Below are positions 1 through 7,529 of a DNA stretch of 64,000 nucleotides, piece after piece. Source of the stretch: Rhizobium brockwellii (GTDB lineage: Bacteria > Pseudomonadota > Alphaproteobacteria > Rhizobiales > Rhizobiaceae); contig NZ_CP053441.1 in the NCBI RefSeq assembly GCF_000769405.2, positions 1-64,000 of the forward strand. Reading direction: 5' to 3'. Numbering within the stretch: the stretch's first letter is position 1; each line of letters opens with the position of its first letter. The notes beneath the pieces were generated by a model. The model was given only the letters and a program-made list of their open reading frames with translations, was not told where the DNA came from and did not search any database. Made by a program: the position numbers and the translations under genes.

Positions 1-1197
1 TTGGACAACATTAGCGTATCGACGACAGATGTACGGATCGAGCGGCATGCCAACCAGCTTTCTCGGCAACTGAAGCTCCTCCGCGACAAGTTGTTTCCGC
101 CGCTCTCGCAAAAGACGCTACGAACATTCTCCTCCGGCGAGGCGGCCCAGATGATCGGCGTCTCGGACGGCTATCTTCGCCAGCTTTCACTGGATGGGAA
201 GGGACCGCAGCCGGATCTTGCCCAGAATGGTCGGCGTTCCTATACGCTCGGCCAGATCAATGAATTGCGCCAATATATGGCGAAGCTCAAGCCGAAGGAC
301 GCGCTTTCCTATCAGCCATGGCGTCGCCCTGGCGAAAAGCTGCAGACGGTTGCGGTCACCAATTTCAAGGGCGGCTCGGCCAAAACCACGACGACGCTCT
401 ATCTGGCGCAGTACCTGGCGCTGGCGGGTTACCGGGTGCTTGCGATCGATCTCGATCCGCAGGCTTCCCTCTCTTCGATGCTCGGCGTCCAGCCCGAATT
501 CGATCTTTCCGAAGGCGATACGCTCTATGGCGCAATTCGCTATGATGCGGACCGCAAGCCGCTGAAGGAGATCGTCCGCAAGACCTATTTCGATGGTTTG
601 GATCTGGTGCCAGGCAATCTCGAACTGATGGAGTTCGAGCATGAGACGCCACGGGCATTGAACGACCGGCAGCGACCTGGCGAGCTGTTCTTCCGTCGGG
701 TCGGCATCGCCATTGCCGAGGTCGAGGCCGATTACGACATCGTGGTGATCGACTGCCCGCCGCAGCTCGGTTACCTCACGCTTGGCGCGGTTTGTGCCGC
801 GACATCGCTGCTCATCACCATCCATCCGCAGATGGTCGACGTCGCTTCCATGTCGCAGTTCCTGCTGATGACTTCGGATCTGCTTTCCGTCGTGCGCAAG
901 GCCGGCGGAGACCTGCAGCATGACTTCATCAAATATGTCGTCACGCGTCACGAACCCTTCGATGCGCCGCAGTCGCAGATCGTCGCGCTGCTGCGCAGCC
1001 TTTTCAGTGACGACGTGTTGACGGCGACCATTCTTAAATCGACGGCGATCGCGGATGTCGGGCTGACCAAGCAGACGCTCTACGAGATCGAGAAGGGGCA
1101 GGTGCGCCGCTCGACCTATGACCGCGCGCTGGAATCGGTCAATGCCGCCAACGGCGAGGTTCTCGCCAGTATTCACAAAGCCTGGGGTCGAGCATGA
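1..1197 (+). CDS. repA: RepA, ParA-type plasmid partition ATPase
   Basis: RepA is the Walker-type ATPase that segregates the replicon and, with RepB, represses the repABC promoter. An N-terminal helix-turn-helix region (about residues 40-70, beginning FSSGEAAQMIGVSDGYLRQ) precedes a deviant Walker A motif KGGSAKTT at residues 123-130 and a Walker A' motif DLDPQAS near residue 150. The 398-residue length is normal for the family. The reading frame opens with TTG at base 1; this could be the real start or the true start could lie before the window, because nothing upstream is visible. The stop overlaps the repB start by four bases (ATGA), so the two genes are translationally coupled. The operon promoter and its operator must lie outside the window. 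Confidence 0.96.
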   Translation: MDNISVSTTDVRIERHANQLSRQLKLLRDKLFPPLSQKTLRTFSSGEAAQMIGVSDGYLRQLSLDGKGPQPDLAQNGRRSYTLGQINELRQYMAKLKPKDALSYQPWRRPGEKLQTVAVTNFKGGSAKTTTTLYLAQYLALAGYRVLAIDLDPQASLSSMLGVQPEFDLSEGDTLYGAIRYDADRKPLKEIVRKTYFDGLDLVPGNLELMEFEHETPRALNDRQRPGELFFRRVGIAIAEVEADYDIVVIDCPPQLGYLTLGAVCAATSLLITIHPQMVDVASMSQFLLMTSDLLSVVRKAGGDLQHDFIKYVVTRHEPFDAPQSQIVALLRSLFSDDVLTATILKSTAIADVGLTKQTLYEIEKGQVRRSTYDRALESVNAANGEVLASIHKAWGRA

Positions 1198-2189
1198 GCA
1201 GACGCGATCGCCTGAAAGGTCTATTCGACGATACGGCGCAGGAGTTGGCCGCGGCCAACTACGAGGAGCCATCTTCGCGCGGATCGGCCGGGCCGGTTCG
1301 GACGATGGCGTTGACCCTTGGCCGCATGGAGGAAGAGAGCAGGGCGATGCAGGAGGCCTTGCTCTCCGGCGAACGCATCGTCGAACTCGATCCTGATCTG
1401 ATCGATTCCTCCTTCGTCCGCGACCGCCTTGCCGACCAGCCGCTCGATACGGAAGACGAGCTGGTGCAGTCGATTGCTGAGAACGGCCAGGAAGTGCCGA
1501 TCCTCGTTCGCCGCCATCCCAATAATGAGGAGCGGTACCAGATCGCCTATGGCCATCGCCGCCTGCAGGCTGTCAAGCTGCTCGGGCTCAAGGTGCAGGC
1601 GATCGTCCGTAAGCTTGACGATACCGATGTCGTCATCGCGCAGGGCATTGAGAATTCGGCGCGTCGGAACCTTTCTTATATCGAGCGCGCGGTCTTTGCC
1701 CTCAATCTCGAGCTTAAGGGTTTTGAGCGTCCCGTTATCATGAAAGCGCTGTCGACAGATAAGACGGAGCTATCGAAGCTGATATCGGTCGCAAAAGCCC
1801 TCCCCGCCGAAATTGTCAGGTCGGTCGGAGCCGCGCCTGGCATTGGGCGACGCAGGTGGATGGCGCTTGCCCAAGACTGGAATGGGATGACGGCCGCGCG
1901 GCTTGCAAAGCTCATTGCTTCGGGAAGTTTCTTGGCGGAAGAGAGCGACCGCCGTTTCGAGCTTTTGGTTGCCGAGCTCGCCAAGAAAGAGGCGAAGCCC
2001 GAAACCACGGAATATGACTGGAAGCCGAAAAGCGGCGGCAAGATTGCCGGCCGAATCAAAAGCGCCGGCAATTCCTTCACGATCGCGTTGAAGACCGGCG
2101 ATGCGCCGGATTTCGGCGCTTACATTTCACGCCGTCTCGATGAGCTTTACGAAGCCTATCGGGCCGGCAAATTGCAAGCAGGAGAGTAG
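1194..2189 (+). CDS. repB: RepB, ParB-type centromere-binding protein
   Basis: RepB binds the parS centromere and works with RepA in partition and autoregulation. The 331-residue protein has the ParB/Spo0J N-terminal fold, recognisable from the conserved segment AYGHRRLQAVKLLG near residue 118, followed by a helical DNA-binding middle and a basic, dimerising C-terminus as in other plasmid RepB proteins. The ATG overlaps the repA stop. It is followed by the 150-base gap that holds the antisense RNA and then repC. I looked for the published 16-base rhizobial parS pattern (GTT-N4-GC-N4-AAC) in the spacers around repC and did not find an exact copy, so the centromere may be upstream of repA and out of view. 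Confidence 0.95.
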   Translation: MSRRDRLKGLFDDTAQELAAANYEEPSSRGSAGPVRTMALTLGRMEEESRAMQEALLSGERIVELDPDLIDSSFVRDRLADQPLDTEDELVQSIAENGQEVPILVRRHPNNEERYQIAYGHRRLQAVKLLGLKVQAIVRKLDDTDVVIAQGIENSARRNLSYIERAVFALNLELKGFERPVIMKALSTDKTELSKLISVAKALPAEIVRSVGAAPGIGRRRWMALAQDWNGMTAARLAKLIASGSFLAEESDRRFELLVAELAKKEAKPETTEYDWKPKSGGKIAGRIKSAGNSFTIALKTGDAPDFGAYISRRLDELYEAYRAGKLQAGE

Positions 2190-2194
2190 ACCGC

Positions 2195-2249
2195 AAAAGA
2201 AAAAAGCCTCCGAACGTTGCCGCCGCGGAAGCCTTTCTCATATCTGGAC
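2195..2249 (-). ncRNA. repABC counter-transcribed RNA (incompatibility RNA)
   Basis: The repB-repC gap of repABC replicons encodes a small antisense RNA of about 50-60 bases that limits RepC synthesis and causes incompatibility. Here the minus strand carries TTGACA (2284-2279), a 17-base spacer and GATTCT (2261-2256), placing the RNA start near 2249. A ten-pair hairpin, including G-U pairs, with arms 2226-2235 and 2203-2212 is followed on the minus strand by a T-rich run to about 2195. The result is a RNA of about 55 bases, the expected size. It is complementary to the leader of the repC message. The ends are estimated from promoter and terminator positions. Confidence 0.85.
2203..2235 (-). 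terminator. Intrinsic terminator of the antisense RNA
   Basis: On the minus strand AAGGCTTCCG (2235-2226) pairs with CGGAGGCTTT (2212-2203) across a 13-base loop, followed by TTCTTTT. In the repC direction the same DNA can also fold ahead of the start codon, which is how the RNA is thought to act in related replicons. Confidence 0.75.
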
Positions 2250-2255
2250 AATCTG

Positions 2256-2284
2256 AGAATCGCACTTCCTCGAATCACTGTCAA
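2256..2284 (-). promoter_or_regulatory. Sigma-70 promoter of the antisense RNA
   Basis: A perfect minus-strand -35 hexamer TTGACA at 2284-2279 is separated by 17 bases from GATTCT at 2261-2256. The -35 box is consensus and the -10 box matches at three of six positions. Strong constitutive promoters of this kind are typical for the copy-number RNAs of repABC replicons. Confidence 0.7.
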
Positions 2285-2343
2285 GCGTCTTCGGCATCCT
2301 TTTGGGTGGTAGCTTTCTTTTGCCTTGAGCAAAGGTGAGGGAC

Positions 2344-3558
2344 ATGGAGCCTCAATATGTATCGACGCCCTTTGGGCGGCGGTCGATGACGCTTGGCATG
2401 CTGGCAAGCCAGGAAAGTGCCAGCAAGGTCGATCCGGACGCATCGGTCGACAAGTGGAAGATTTTTCGCGCGCTCTGCGAAGCAAAGGACATGGTCGGTG
2501 TATCCGACCGTGCCCTCGCTGTTCTCAACGCGCTGTTGACCTTCTACCCGAAGAACGAGATTGCCGAGGCCAACGGCTTCGTCGTCTTTCCGTCGAACGA
2601 GCAGCTGTCGCTTCGCACGCACGGCATGGCCGGCACGACGCTGCGGCGGAACCTGGCAATGTTGGTGGAAGCCGGCCTGATCATCCGCCGGGATAGCCCG
2701 AACGGGAAACGTTTTGCCCGCCGCAACGGCGAGGGCGGGCTGGGAGAGGCCTTTGGCTTCAGCTTGGCGCCATTGCTTGCGCGCGCCCACGAGATCGAGG
2801 CGCAGGCGGCTCAGGTGATGGCCGCCAAGCTCGAATGGAAGCGCCTGAGGGAGCGCCTGACACTTTGCCGGCGTGACATCACCAAGCTCATCGAGATCGC
2901 GCTGGAAGAGGAAGTTGCCGGCGAATGGATCGAGATGCAGAAGCATTTCAATCTGCTTTCCGCAAGCCTGCCGCGCCGCCCGTCGGCCGCCGAGATGGAA
3001 AGCCTGCTGGCCGATCTCGATGCTTTCCGGGAATTGATTGTCAAGACGCTGGAATCGAAGTCGAAAACGGAAAAAACAGACGCCAATGATAACCAAAACG
3101 GTCGGCACATACATAATTCAAACCCACACCCTAAATCTGAACTTGAACCAAGCTTCGAACCGAAGCAGGGCGCAAAGCCGGAGGAAGAACCGCGGCATTG
3201 GCGGGAGCCGCCGAAATCCTTCCCCCTTGCCATGGTGCTGCAGGCCTGCCCTGAGATCATCGCTTACGGACCGGGCGGCGGCATTGGCAGCTGGCGCGAT
3301 TTGATGGCCGCGGCCGTCATCGTCCGCTCCACTCTTGGCGTCAGCCCCAGCGCCTATCAGCTGGCTTGCGATGTCATGGGGCCGGAAAACGCCGCCACGG
3401 TGATCGCCTGCATTCTGGAAAGGGGTGGACATATCAACTCGGCCGGCGGCTATCTGCGTGACCTGACGCGGCGAGCGGAGCGTGGCGAATTCTCGCTCGG
3501 ACCGATGCTGATGGCGCTGATGCGGGCAAATGGTCCGGTGGCGAGGAAAACCGGATGA
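2344..3558 (+). CDS. repC: RepC, replication initiator
   Basis: RepC is the only protein needed to initiate replication of repABC replicons and it acts in cis on an origin inside its own gene. The N-terminal half is the conserved winged-helix initiator region (YVSTPFGRR near the start, then FPSNEQLSLRTHGMAGTTLRRN and SPNGKRFARR around residues 80-125), a linker follows, and the C-terminal part near residues 300-400 is a second conserved helical block. A GTG at 2335 is in frame, but ATG 2344 is preceded by AAAGG at a good distance and matches the usual RepC start, so I chose ATG, giving 404 residues. Expression should be limited by the antisense RNA in the preceding spacer. Confidence 0.95.
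   Translation: MEPQYVSTPFGRRSMTLGMLASQESASKVDPDASVDKWKIFRALCEAKDMVGVSDRALAVLNALLTFYPKNEIAEANGFVVFPSNEQLSLRTHGMAGTTLRRNLAMLVEAGLIIRRDSPNGKRFARRNGEGGLGEAFGFSLAPLLARAHEIEAQAAQVMAAKLEWKRLRERLTLCRRDITKLIEIALEEEVAGEWIEMQKHFNLLSASLPRRPSAAEMESLLADLDAFRELIVKTLESKSKTEKTDANDNQNGRHIHNSNPHPKSELEPSFEPKQGAKPEEEPRHWREPPKSFPLAMVLQACPEIIAYGPGGGIGSWRDLMAAAVIVRSTLGVSPSAYQLACDVMGPENAATVIACILERGGHINSAGGYLRDLTRRAERGEFSLGPMLMALMRANGPVARKTG
3050..3170. other. Probable origin of replication (AT-rich segment inside repC)
   Basis: Within otherwise GC-rich repC, bases about 3055-3165 are clearly AT-rich and encode a low-complexity linker rich in Lys, Asn, His and Glu. In experimentally studied repABC replicons the origin lies in an AT-rich stretch inside repC. 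Here the composition is seen directly and the origin role is inferred from the family. Confidence 0.6.
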
Positions 3559-3670
3559 GCGGCTATGAAAAAGTTTCGCGCCAGCTGCGACGGGTAGAAG
3601 CATATGCGGCCGGTCGATCAGTCATCTTAACGGCTTCCATTTCCCTAGTTTTGTTGAAATACGCTGTTAA

Positions 3671-3704
3671 CCATGTCATACATGGCGGAAGGAAACACGT
3701 GTTT
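3671..3704. repeat. Two palindromes between repC and the DUF1612 gene
   Basis: CCATGT-CAT-ACATGG occupies 3671-3685 and the uninterrupted 12-base palindrome AAACACGTGTTT occupies 3693-3704, both in the AT-richer spacer just before the next gene. They could be operators for that HTH protein or partition-related sites. No intrinsic terminator for repC is obvious in this 180-base spacer. Confidence 0.5.
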
Positions 3705-3738
3705 TGCTTCCAGTTGTGGAAAACCGTAAAGCTTAACA

Positions 3739-4872
3739 ATGCGCTACGATATTGACGGCACGATGCTTCAAACCCTGCTTCCAGCCCTTACCGCGGCGGA
3801 GGATGCAGTGGCGCGGCTGGACGAGCGGGTGTTGCGCTCGCCGGTCGGCGAGGGATTTGCCGAACGCAGCCATTTCTTCGACGCCGCCGGTGCGCTCTGG
3901 GTGGCCGGCGAACTCGTACATGTCGAGGATCTCGTTTTGCATGACGCGCATATGGATAGCCGCGCTCCCACCCACGAACTGACGATCGCCCATTCCGTGC
4001 TGCGGGCACGTCGGCGGATCTGGACGGGCGAACCCGCCTGGGCACTCGGTGTCTCGGGGCTTGCGACGCTGACCGCGACCGGCGGGGAAGGGGAGGGGAA
4101 AGCGCAGGAAGCAAAGAGCGTCGCCGCTCCACTCGAGACCGACGAAGAGGGCGAGGATGAGGAGGGGCCGCTCGCTGCCGAGATGGCTGAGATCGATGCG
4201 CTTCTTGCCCGCTCGCAGAAGCTGCTCGATATCCATACCGGGAAAACGCCGGCAAGCGAGACGGCCGCCGTTACCCCGGCAAGGCGCAACGAAGATCCTC
4301 TCGGCTTGCTCGGTGACGACGAGTGGGACGAGGAACAGCGGCTTGCGGAGTGGCGAAGCGTCCAGCCATTGGCCGATAGCTTGCCGCCGGTTCTTGGCGC
4401 CGTCATCCTCTTCGAAGCCTGGGAAAGGATCGAGCCGTTGCGGCGTCAGCACTGGCTCGGCGGCCTTCTGATCGCAAGCCATCTACGCGCCCGCGGCAAG
4501 GTCGCCTCACATCTGTTTTCTTTCTACGGCGGGCTGAAGCTGGTGCGCCATGAGCGTCGTCGGGCGCGCGATCGGACCACGCGGCTGCAAGCCTTTCTGG
4601 AGGCGATGCATCTGGGTGCCGTGGCCGGCCTCAAGGAACTCGACCGCTTGTCCTTGGCACGTACGCAGATGGAGCTGCGCTTTCGCGGCCGCCGTTCGAA
4701 CAGCAGCCTGCCGGAACTTGCCGATTTCATCCTGTCGCGGCCAATGGTCTCGGCGGCGATGATTGCCCGTCACCTGCGCATCACGCCGCGCGGCGCGCTG
4801 AACCTCGTCAACGAGATCGGCATTCGTGAAATCACCGGCCGGGGTCGCTATCGCGCCTGGGGTATCATCTGA
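3739..4872 (+). CDS. DUF1612 / helix-turn-helix domain protein
   Basis: This 377-residue protein belongs to the rhizobial family that combines a DUF1612 region with a C-terminal helix-turn-helix (HTH_13 type); members are often found next to repABC modules. A conserved N-terminal block (about residues 15-100, with HDAHMDSRAPTHEL) is followed by an acidic, low-complexity linker around residues 115-150 and a C-terminal winged-helix segment (ARHLRITPRGALNLVNEI near residue 345) ending in GRGRYRAWGII. The biological role is not established. The spacing from repC and the palindromes upstream suggest a DNA-binding protein that may regulate itself. The ATG at 3739 has no good ribosome binding site; an in-frame ATG at 3763 is an alternative. 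Confidence 0.8.
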   Translation: MRYDIDGTMLQTLLPALTAAEDAVARLDERVLRSPVGEGFAERSHFFDAAGALWVAGELVHVEDLVLHDAHMDSRAPTHELTIAHSVLRARRRIWTGEPAWALGVSGLATLTATGGEGEGKAQEAKSVAAPLETDEEGEDEEGPLAAEMAEIDALLARSQKLLDIHTGKTPASETAAVTPARRNEDPLGLLGDDEWDEEQRLAEWRSVQPLADSLPPVLGAVILFEAWERIEPLRRQHWLGGLLIASHLRARGKVASHLFSFYGGLKLVRHERRRARDRTTRLQAFLEAMHLGAVAGLKELDRLSLARTQMELRFRGRRSNSSLPELADFILSRPMVSAAMIARHLRITPRGALNLVNEIGIREITGRGRYRAWGII

Positions 4873-4879
4873 AACGAAA

Positions 4880-4903
4880 ACGGCCGGGCGTTGACCCGGC
4901 CGT
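4880..4903. terminator. Bidirectional terminator hairpin
   Basis: ACGGCCGGG (4880-4888) pairs perfectly with CCCGGCCGT (4895-4903) around a six-base loop. It lies between two converging genes. The minus-strand product ends in TTTTCGTTT, a usable T-run, while the plus strand has only CTCGTTTA, so it may serve both genes but better the minus-strand one. Confidence 0.75.
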
Positions 4904-4991
4904 CTCGTTTAGGTGAGCACCCAGTCCGCCATCCTGTCACAGACTGCAAACCAGGCGCTCTTGCGCTTCCTTTGCCCCCAGAAGCGCAGTC

Positions 4992-5702
4992 CTATTCCCG
5001 CTCGCCGGTGAAGTTGAGCAGAAGCTGGAAGATGTTGACGAAGTTCAGGTAGAGCGAGAGCGCACCGAAGACGGCGAGCTTCTGGTTCGATTCCTGATCA
5101 AAGTTTTCCGAATACTGTTCCTTGATGTTCTGCGTGTCGTAAGCGGTGAGACCGACGAAGACGACGATGCCGATCACCGAGATCGCAAACTGCAGCGCGC
5201 TCGAACCCAGGAAGATGTTGACGACCGAGGCGATGATGACGCCGAAGAGGCCCATCATCAGGAACGAGCCCATGCGCGAGAGATCACGCTTCGTCGCATA
5301 GCCGTAGAGGCTGGTGGCGCCGAACATCGTGGCGGTGATGAAGAAGGTCCGCGCGATGCTCGCCCCGGTGAAGACCAGGAAGACGGAAGCGAGGGACAGG
5401 CCCATCACGGCGCAGAAGGCCCAGAAGGTGATCTGGGCGGTGCTGGCCGACATCGTCTGGATCTTGAACGAGAAGAAGAAGACGAAGGCGAGCGGCGCGA
5501 GCATCACCACCCACTTCAGCGGCGAGCCGAAGATCGGGACATAGAGTGCCGGCGTCGAGCCGACGACAAAGGCGACGAGGCCTGTGATGACGAGGCCGAG
5601 AGCCATATAGTTGTAGACGCGCAGCATATGCTGGCGCAGGCCTTCGTCGAAGAGGGCTTGGGAGCCGGCGACGGCACCGTAGCGGGGATTGATCGGGTTC
5701 AT
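4992..5702 (-). CDS. Bax inhibitor-1/YccA family membrane protein
   Basis: A 236-residue integral membrane protein with seven predicted hydrophobic helices, starting near residue 30 and ending with a helix before the short polar tail. The pattern, including YDTQNIKEQY near residue 190, is that of the BI-1/YccA/TMBIM family, which in other organisms is linked to pH-sensitive calcium leak and membrane quality control; the bacterial role is unclear. It starts 20 bases after the anti-sigma factor stop and has its own site AGGAG before the ATG. It is therefore very likely the third gene of the ECF sigma operon, which hints that it is part of that stress response. Confidence 0.93.
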   Translation of the reverse strand: MNPINPRYGAVAGSQALFDEGLRQHMLRVYNYMALGLVITGLVAFVVGSTPALYVPIFGSPLKWVVMLAPLAFVFFFSFKIQTMSASTAQITFWAFCAVMGLSLASVFLVFTGASIARTFFITATMFGATSLYGYATKRDLSRMGSFLMMGLFGVIIASVVNIFLGSSALQFAISVIGIVVFVGLTAYDTQNIKEQYSENFDQESNQKLAVFGALSLYLNFVNIFQLLLNFTGERE

Positions 5703-5722
5703 GCTGATCTCCTCGGTTTGAA

Positions 5723-6490
5723 TTAATAGAGCGAGCGGGCGAGCCGTTCGGCCGCCTGGTCGAGATTGAGACCGCTATCGTCGGCGATCAGCGCATAAGC
5801 GACCTCGCCGATCTGCCAGTAGGCGGCTTCTGCTTTTTCCAGCTTGAGATGACTGACCGGCTTGACCTCGAAGGCGCCCGGACGGACGGCGAAAAGCGAA
5901 AGTCGCTTTCCATCCGATTGTTCGATCGCCATCTCGACGCTGGGGCCGAATTCGGACGGGAAGATCTGCACGTCGGCGACCTTCCAATCCCTAGGCAGCT
6001 CGGGCATCACGATCGCGGTGGCGGCGCGAATATCGTCAGCGCTATAGCTGGCCGGCGTCTGCGGAGGCATCGATTGGCGCAGGGCCGCGGTCTGATAGGC
6101 GCGGACGGCATCCTCGACGTAGGCGGGTGCCGGAACCGATGCCACCACCTCAGTCGCCGAGAAGGCGCCGAACGAATTGTGCCCCACCCAGCCGGCGGCG
6201 ATCAGAATGCCGACGGCGGCAACGCGCTGCATGGAATGGAAGATGCGGCCATAGGAAAGGCCACGTTCCAGCCGGCGGGCGGCATCGCGGGTCTCGGGGC
6301 GGCCAAAGGCACTTTCGCCGGCCAGCGCCAGACGCAGTTCGCCCCTAACGCTGAGGTCGGCCATGACCTTGGCGGCAATCGCCGGATTCTCGGAAAGATA
6401 GGATTCCACCTGGATGCGACGGGCGACATCGAGCTCGCCATCGACATAGGCGTTAAGATCGGCATCGAGGATCGGATCAATTGCTTTCAT
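5723..6490 (-). CDS. Anti-sigma factor, single-pass membrane protein
   Basis: The gene overlaps the end of the ECF sigma gene by 14 bases and encodes a 255-residue protein with a cytoplasmic N-terminal anti-sigma-like domain (residues 1-60, LNAYVDGELD), one transmembrane helix around residues 88-106 (VAAVGILIAAGWVG) and a periplasmic domain of about 140 residues. This is the layout of membrane anti-sigma factors that hold their partner until an envelope signal arrives. The usual zinc-binding His-x3-Cys-x2-Cys signature is absent, so it is not a redox ZAS protein. The start is supported by GGAGGGAA upstream. Confidence 0.88.
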   Translation of the reverse strand: MKAIDPILDADLNAYVDGELDVARRIQVESYLSENPAIAAKVMADLSVRGELRLALAGESAFGRPETRDAARRLERGLSYGRIFHSMQRVAAVGILIAAGWVGHNSFGAFSATEVVASVPAPAYVEDAVRAYQTAALRQSMPPQTPASYSADDIRAATAIVMPELPRDWKVADVQIFPSEFGPSVEMAIEQSDGKRLSLFAVRPGAFEVKPVSHLKLEKAEAAYWQIGEVAYALIADDSGLNLDQAAERLARSLY

Positions 6491-7016
6491 TGCCGTTCCC
6501 TCCGATGATTCTCAGATGCGAAACCCGCGGCGTCTTCTCCTCGAATTCGCGCAGTTGAGCGCGCGCGCGGGAGATGCGCGACATCAGCGTCCCCACTGGA
6601 ATGCCGAGCGCCTGGGCGGCTTCCTGGTAGGAAAGGTCTTCGATCGCGACGAGATGCAGCGCCTCGCGCTGTTCCTCCGGCAGGTCGAAGAAAGCGTCGC
6701 GCACCTGCTGCAGGCGGACGGCATGTTCCTGGCCGGCCGGCAGCGACTGCTCGGCTTCGACAGCCGCTTCATCGTGGCGGCGCGTCAGCGATCGGTTCCG
6801 GCGAAGACGATCGATATGGGCATTGTGCAGAATGGAGAGCAGCCAGGTGCGCAGGTTGCCGCCGCTGCGGAAGCTCTTTCGCTTCTCGAAGGCGCGCACC
6901 AGCGCATCATGCACCAGATCCTCCGCCTCGTCCGAATTGCGCACCAGCGAGCGAGCGTAGCGCCTCAGCGCTGCAAGCTGTCCGATGACGTCGAAGGGGC
7001 GTTCTTTGCGTTCCAT
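6477..7016 (-). CDS. ECF-type RNA polymerase sigma factor
   Basis: A 179-residue sigma-70 family protein of the extracytoplasmic-function class. Region 2 is seen at about residues 15-80 (EDLVHDALVRAFEKRKSF, then LRTWLLSILHNAHIDRLRR) and region 4 at about 110-160 (LPEEQREALHLVAIEDLSYQEAAQALGIPVGTLMSRISRARAQLR). It is followed by its likely anti-sigma factor and a BI-1 protein in one operon. The start ATG lies directly behind a possible ECF promoter (next entry), which would make the message leaderless and self-activated. The exact ECF group was not assigned. Confidence 0.93.
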   Translation of the reverse strand: MERKERPFDVIGQLAALRRYARSLVRNSDEAEDLVHDALVRAFEKRKSFRSGGNLRTWLLSILHNAHIDRLRRNRSLTRRHDEAAVEAEQSLPAGQEHAVRLQQVRDAFFDLPEEQREALHLVAIEDLSYQEAAQALGIPVGTLMSRISRARAQLREFEEKTPRVSHLRIIGGNGNESN

Positions 7017-7022
7017 GCTTGA

Positions 7023-7052
7023 GTATACGCAAGTCAGGCGGGTTTTATTCCC
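7023..7052 (-). promoter_or_regulatory. Candidate ECF-type autoregulatory promoter
   Basis: On the minus strand GGGAATAA (7052-7045) is followed 15 bases later by CGTATAC (7029-7023). A GGAA-type -35 with a CGT-type -10 is the general form of ECF promoters, and sigma genes of this class usually drive their own operon. The -10 element ends only six bases before the ATG at 7016, so a transcript from it would be nearly leaderless. Confidence 0.45.
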
Positions 7053-7201
7053 GGCGGACGTAAAAAAATCATACGGGCCGACGACCGTCGCTGATAAACA
7101 TCAAATATCCTTCCCTAGCGAAGGGCGCCTCAAATCCGCGATTGTTTATGACAATTACATGACAGATCATGACGCCGCTGATTTGCAGGGGAAAATAAAG
7201 A

Positions 7202-7510
7202 ATGAAGGAAAAGAAGCGGGTCTACGAAGCTCTCGTGGACGGCGCCATGGAAGGGCTGACGGATCAGGCGCTCTACGATTTCGTCAAGGCGCGTTGTCCG
7301 AAGGCCACCAGCAAGAAGATCGTCCGGGCCTCGCTTCTCGCCCTGATGGATCCTCATCTCAGAGACCGCAATATTCTCGACGTGATCTATGCGCTGGCGA
7401 TCAAGCATCGGCTGGATGACGGAGCGCTGGACGACGGCGAAGACGAGGAACCCGACGAGCGGGCTCAACCCTCGCCGGCAGCCAACCAGAACATGCCACA
7501 GCTTTCCTGA
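7202..7510 (+). CDS. Conserved small hypothetical protein
   Basis: A 102-residue soluble protein, divergent from the ECF sigma operon and preceded by AGGGGAAA at a fair distance from the ATG. The first 75 residues are helical and mixed-charge (ALVDGAMEGLTDQALYDFVK near the start), and the last 25 are an acidic, Pro/Asn/Gln-rich tail that looks disordered. No family was recognised. Its placement opposite the sigma operon makes it a candidate member of the same regulon, but no ECF-like promoter was found facing it. Codon use fits its neighbours, so it looks like a real gene. Confidence 0.7.
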   Translation: MKEKKRVYEALVDGAMEGLTDQALYDFVKARCPKATSKKIVRASLLALMDPHLRDRNILDVIYALAIKHRLDDGALDDGEDEEPDERAQPSPAANQNMPQLS

Positions 7511-7529
7511 TGCAGGTCGCCTGAAATGG

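Noticed and set aside
3559..3738. Search for the rhizobial parS consensus behind repC
   Set aside because: Only a near match GTT-N7-GC-N4-AAC (about 3653-3671) with wrong spacing was seen, so no parS is claimed.
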